This document shows positions 41,155 to 42,457 of a DNA stretch of 42,457 nt, one piece after another. The DNA is taken from positions 1 to 42,457 of the forward strand of contig NZ_JAUYAF010000059.1 of NCBI RefSeq assembly GCF_030693625.1. Direction: 5' to 3'. The position numbers and the translations under genes were made by a program. Source of the DNA: Phenylobacterium sp. GTDB taxonomy: Bacteria; Pseudomonadota; Alphaproteobacteria; Caulobacterales; Caulobacteraceae. Each line of letters begins with the position of its first letter. Positions within the stretch are counted from its first letter, which is position 1. The notes below the pieces were generated by a model. That model was not told the origin of the DNA. It did no database searches and worked only from the letters and a program-made list of their open reading frames with translations.

Positions 41155-41964
41155 ATGCTCGCTCCCGACCGTCTCGCCGCTCTCGACAGCTTTCTGATCG
41201 ACCTGAACCGCGCCTCAGGCGAGGTCATCGCCCCGCTGTTCCGGGCCGATCACGGTCTGGAGGACAAGGGCACGGCCATCTGGTTCGACCCCGTCACCGC
41301 CGCCGACAAGGGCGCGGAGGCGGCCATCCGCAAGCTGATCACCGAGCACTATCCGGACCACGGGGTGATCGGTGAGGAATACGGCGAGGACCGCCCGGAC
41401 GCCGAGTTTGTCTGGGTGCTGGATCCGGTCGATGGGACCCGCGCGTTCATCGCCGGCCTGCCGGTCTGGACCACCCTGATCGGGCTGCGGCACGAGGGCC
41501 GCCCGGTGCTCGGCTCCATCGGCCAGCCCTATATCGGCGAGCTCTACATCGGCCACGCCGGGGGCTCGCGCCTGATCGCGCGCGGGACCGAGAAGGTGCT
41601 GAAGGTGCGCGCCTGCCCCAAACTGACCGACGCCATCATCGCCACCACCGACCCCGAGGGCTGCTTCAGCGGCGCCGAGTTGGGCGCCTGGACCCAGGTC
41701 CGCGCGGCGGCGAAGCTCGCCCGGCTGGGCTGCGACGCCTATGCCTACGCCATGGTGGCGGCGGGCACGATGGACATGGTCATCGAGGCCGGCCTGAAAT
41801 CCTGGGACATCGAGAGCGCCATTCCCCTGATCGAAGGGGCCGGCGGCCTGGTCACCAACTGGCGCGGAAACCCCGTCGGCCAGCAGGGCGGCCAGATCGT
41901 CATCGCCGGCGACCGGGCCTGCCTCGACGAGGCCCTGGTCGCCCTGCGGCGGTCGGCGAACTAG
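41155..41964 (+). CDS. hisN: Inositol monophosphatase family enzyme, probably histidinol-phosphatase
   Basis: This 269-residue Mg-dependent phosphatase has the IMPase motifs GEEYGEDRPDAEFVWVLDPV then DGTRAFIAGLPVW (metal-binding Asp-Pro-Val-Asp-Gly-Thr), and LKSWDIESAIPLIEGAGG near the C-terminus. The RAFIAG variant and the length match the HisN group, which removes phosphate from histidinol phosphate in organisms without a HisB phosphatase. Other IMPase activities cannot be excluded. There is no histidine gene beside it. It ends 9 bp before REP-like pair C. Confidence 0.85.
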   Translation: MLAPDRLAALDSFLIDLNRASGEVIAPLFRADHGLEDKGTAIWFDPVTAADKGAEAAIRKLITEHYPDHGVIGEEYGEDRPDAEFVWVLDPVDGTRAFIAGLPVWTTLIGLRHEGRPVLGSIGQPYIGELYIGHAGGSRLIARGTEKVLKVRACPKLTDAIIATTDPEGCFSGAELGAWTQVRAAAKLARLGCDAYAYAMVAAGTMDMVIEAGLKSWDIESAIPLIEGAGGLVTNWRGNPVGQQGGQIVIAGDRACLDEALVALRRSAN

Positions 41965-41973
41965 CGAGCATTC

Positions 41974-42098
41974 CGCCCATTCCGGCGAAGGCCGGGAACC
42001 AGGTCGTAGAGCGATGCGTCCGCCGATAGATCCCAGACCCTTCTCCAGACGCGCAGAGCCTTGGGATCTGGGCCCCGGCCTTCGCCGGGGTGAGCGGT
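41974..42098. repeat. REP-like pair C downstream of the phosphatase gene
   Basis: Copy 1 (41974-42003) is a more degenerate form (CGCCCATTCCGGCGAAGGCC). Copy 2 (42063-42098) is close to the consensus in inverted orientation (GGATCTGGGCCCCGGCCTTC...). They are spaced 59 bp apart and lie in the gap between convergent genes. Confidence 0.8.
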
Positions 42099-42103
42099 AA
42101 AGA

Positions 42104-42457
42104 TCAGCTTTTCTTAGGCGCGGCCTTGGGGGCGGCAGGCTTCTTGGCCGCGGCGGGCTTCTTGGCGACGGCGGCGGCAGGCGTCGCAGCCGCCTTCGGC
42201 GCGGCCTTGGCGGCGGCGGGTTTTGCAGCCGGCTTGGGCACAGCCTTCGGCGCGGCGGCCTTGGCAGGCGCCTTCGCAGCCGGAGGCTTGGCGTCGGCCT
42301 TCGGAGCCGCGGCCTTGGCCGGAGCCGCGGCCTTGGCCGGAGCCGCAGCCTTGGCGGCGGGTTTCGCGGCCGCCTTCGGCGCAGCGGCCTTGGCGGGGGC
42401 GGCGGCCTTCGCGGCAGGCTTCTTGGCTGCGGGCTTGGCTGCGGCCTTCGGAGCTGC
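42104..42457 (-). CDS. Ala/Lys/Pro-rich protein, C-terminal part (histone H1-like)
   Basis: The last 117 residues of a protein whose start lies beyond the window. The part seen is made of near-repeats such as AAPAKAAAPKAAAKPAAK and ends KKPAAPKAAPKKS. It is almost only Ala, Lys and Pro. Such tails are found in bacterial histone H1-like proteins, in extended HU proteins and in some granule-associated proteins, where they bind nucleic acid or polyanions. No folded domain is visible here, so the identity is open. The repeats make this a likely site of length variation. Confidence 0.6.
   Translation of the reverse strand, partial: AAPKAAAKPAAKKPAAKAAAPAKAAAPKAAAKPAAKAAAPAKAAAPAKAAAPKADAKPPAAKAPAKAAAPKAVPKPAAKPAAAKAAPKAAATPAAAVAKKPAAAKKPAAPKAAPKKS

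Overview
The window looks like a chromosomal segment of a high-GC alphaproteobacterium of the family Caulobacteraceae, probably Phenylobacterium- or Caulobacter-like. The evidence is a gcrA cell-cycle regulator, a hemA-type 5-aminolevulinate synthase, a two-domain dCTP deaminase, an argD-argF-hslO run, a DUF2093 gene behind xseA, and a FixK-type regulator among universal stress proteins. The genus is inferred from these families, not from a database search.

Region 1 (1-6083) resembles a low-oxygen or stress locus. It holds the first codons of hemA, a Rap1a/Tai-like periplasmic protein, a membrane protein, two universal stress proteins, a LysE-family exporter, a DUF883-like protein, a FixK/Crp-type regulator, a glutathione S-transferase and a 41-residue lipoprotein. 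Three FNR/FixK-like palindromes (177-190, 3250-3263, 6019-6032) lie just upstream of these transcription units.

Region 2 (6084-25103) is an integrated genomic island of about 19 kb. Its right border is an intact tRNA-Gly(CCC) gene (25055-25129, minus). Its left border is a 49-bp exact copy of that tRNA's 3' part (6084-6132). A C-terminal fragment of a tyrosine integrase sits just inside the tRNA. The cargo is catabolic: two partner acyl-CoA dehydrogenases, a thiolase-like protein without the usual nucleophilic Cys, a Baeyer-Villiger monooxygenase, a nitronate-monooxygenase-like flavoprotein, an alpha/beta hydrolase, a hotdog thioesterase, a TauD-type dioxygenase with an acyl-CoA-dehydrogenase-fold partner, two TetR regulators and a tripartite efflux operon. 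Together these suggest uptake and oxidation of a hydrophobic, perhaps cyclic, compound through ketone, ester or lactone and acyl-CoA steps; the substrate is unknown. The island is decaying: an acyl-CoA ligase with its core deleted, an enoyl-CoA hydratase stub, an efflux adaptor with an in-frame stop, a truncated second TauD gene, and IS6 and IS110 transposase scraps.

Region 3 (25104-42457) returns to core genome: a small XRE regulator/membrane protein pair, dcd, two tandem 73-residue membrane proteins, metZ, hslO-argF-argD, an ABC-2 permease, gcrA, xseA, DUF2093, an M23 peptidase, an alpha/beta hydrolase, a methyltransferase with an LpxL-like acyltransferase, an XRE regulator, a histidinol-phosphatase-type IMPase, and the C-terminus of an Ala/Lys/Pro-rich protein. 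Its intergenic gaps carry three pairs of inverted REP-like palindromes and two large nested palindromes.
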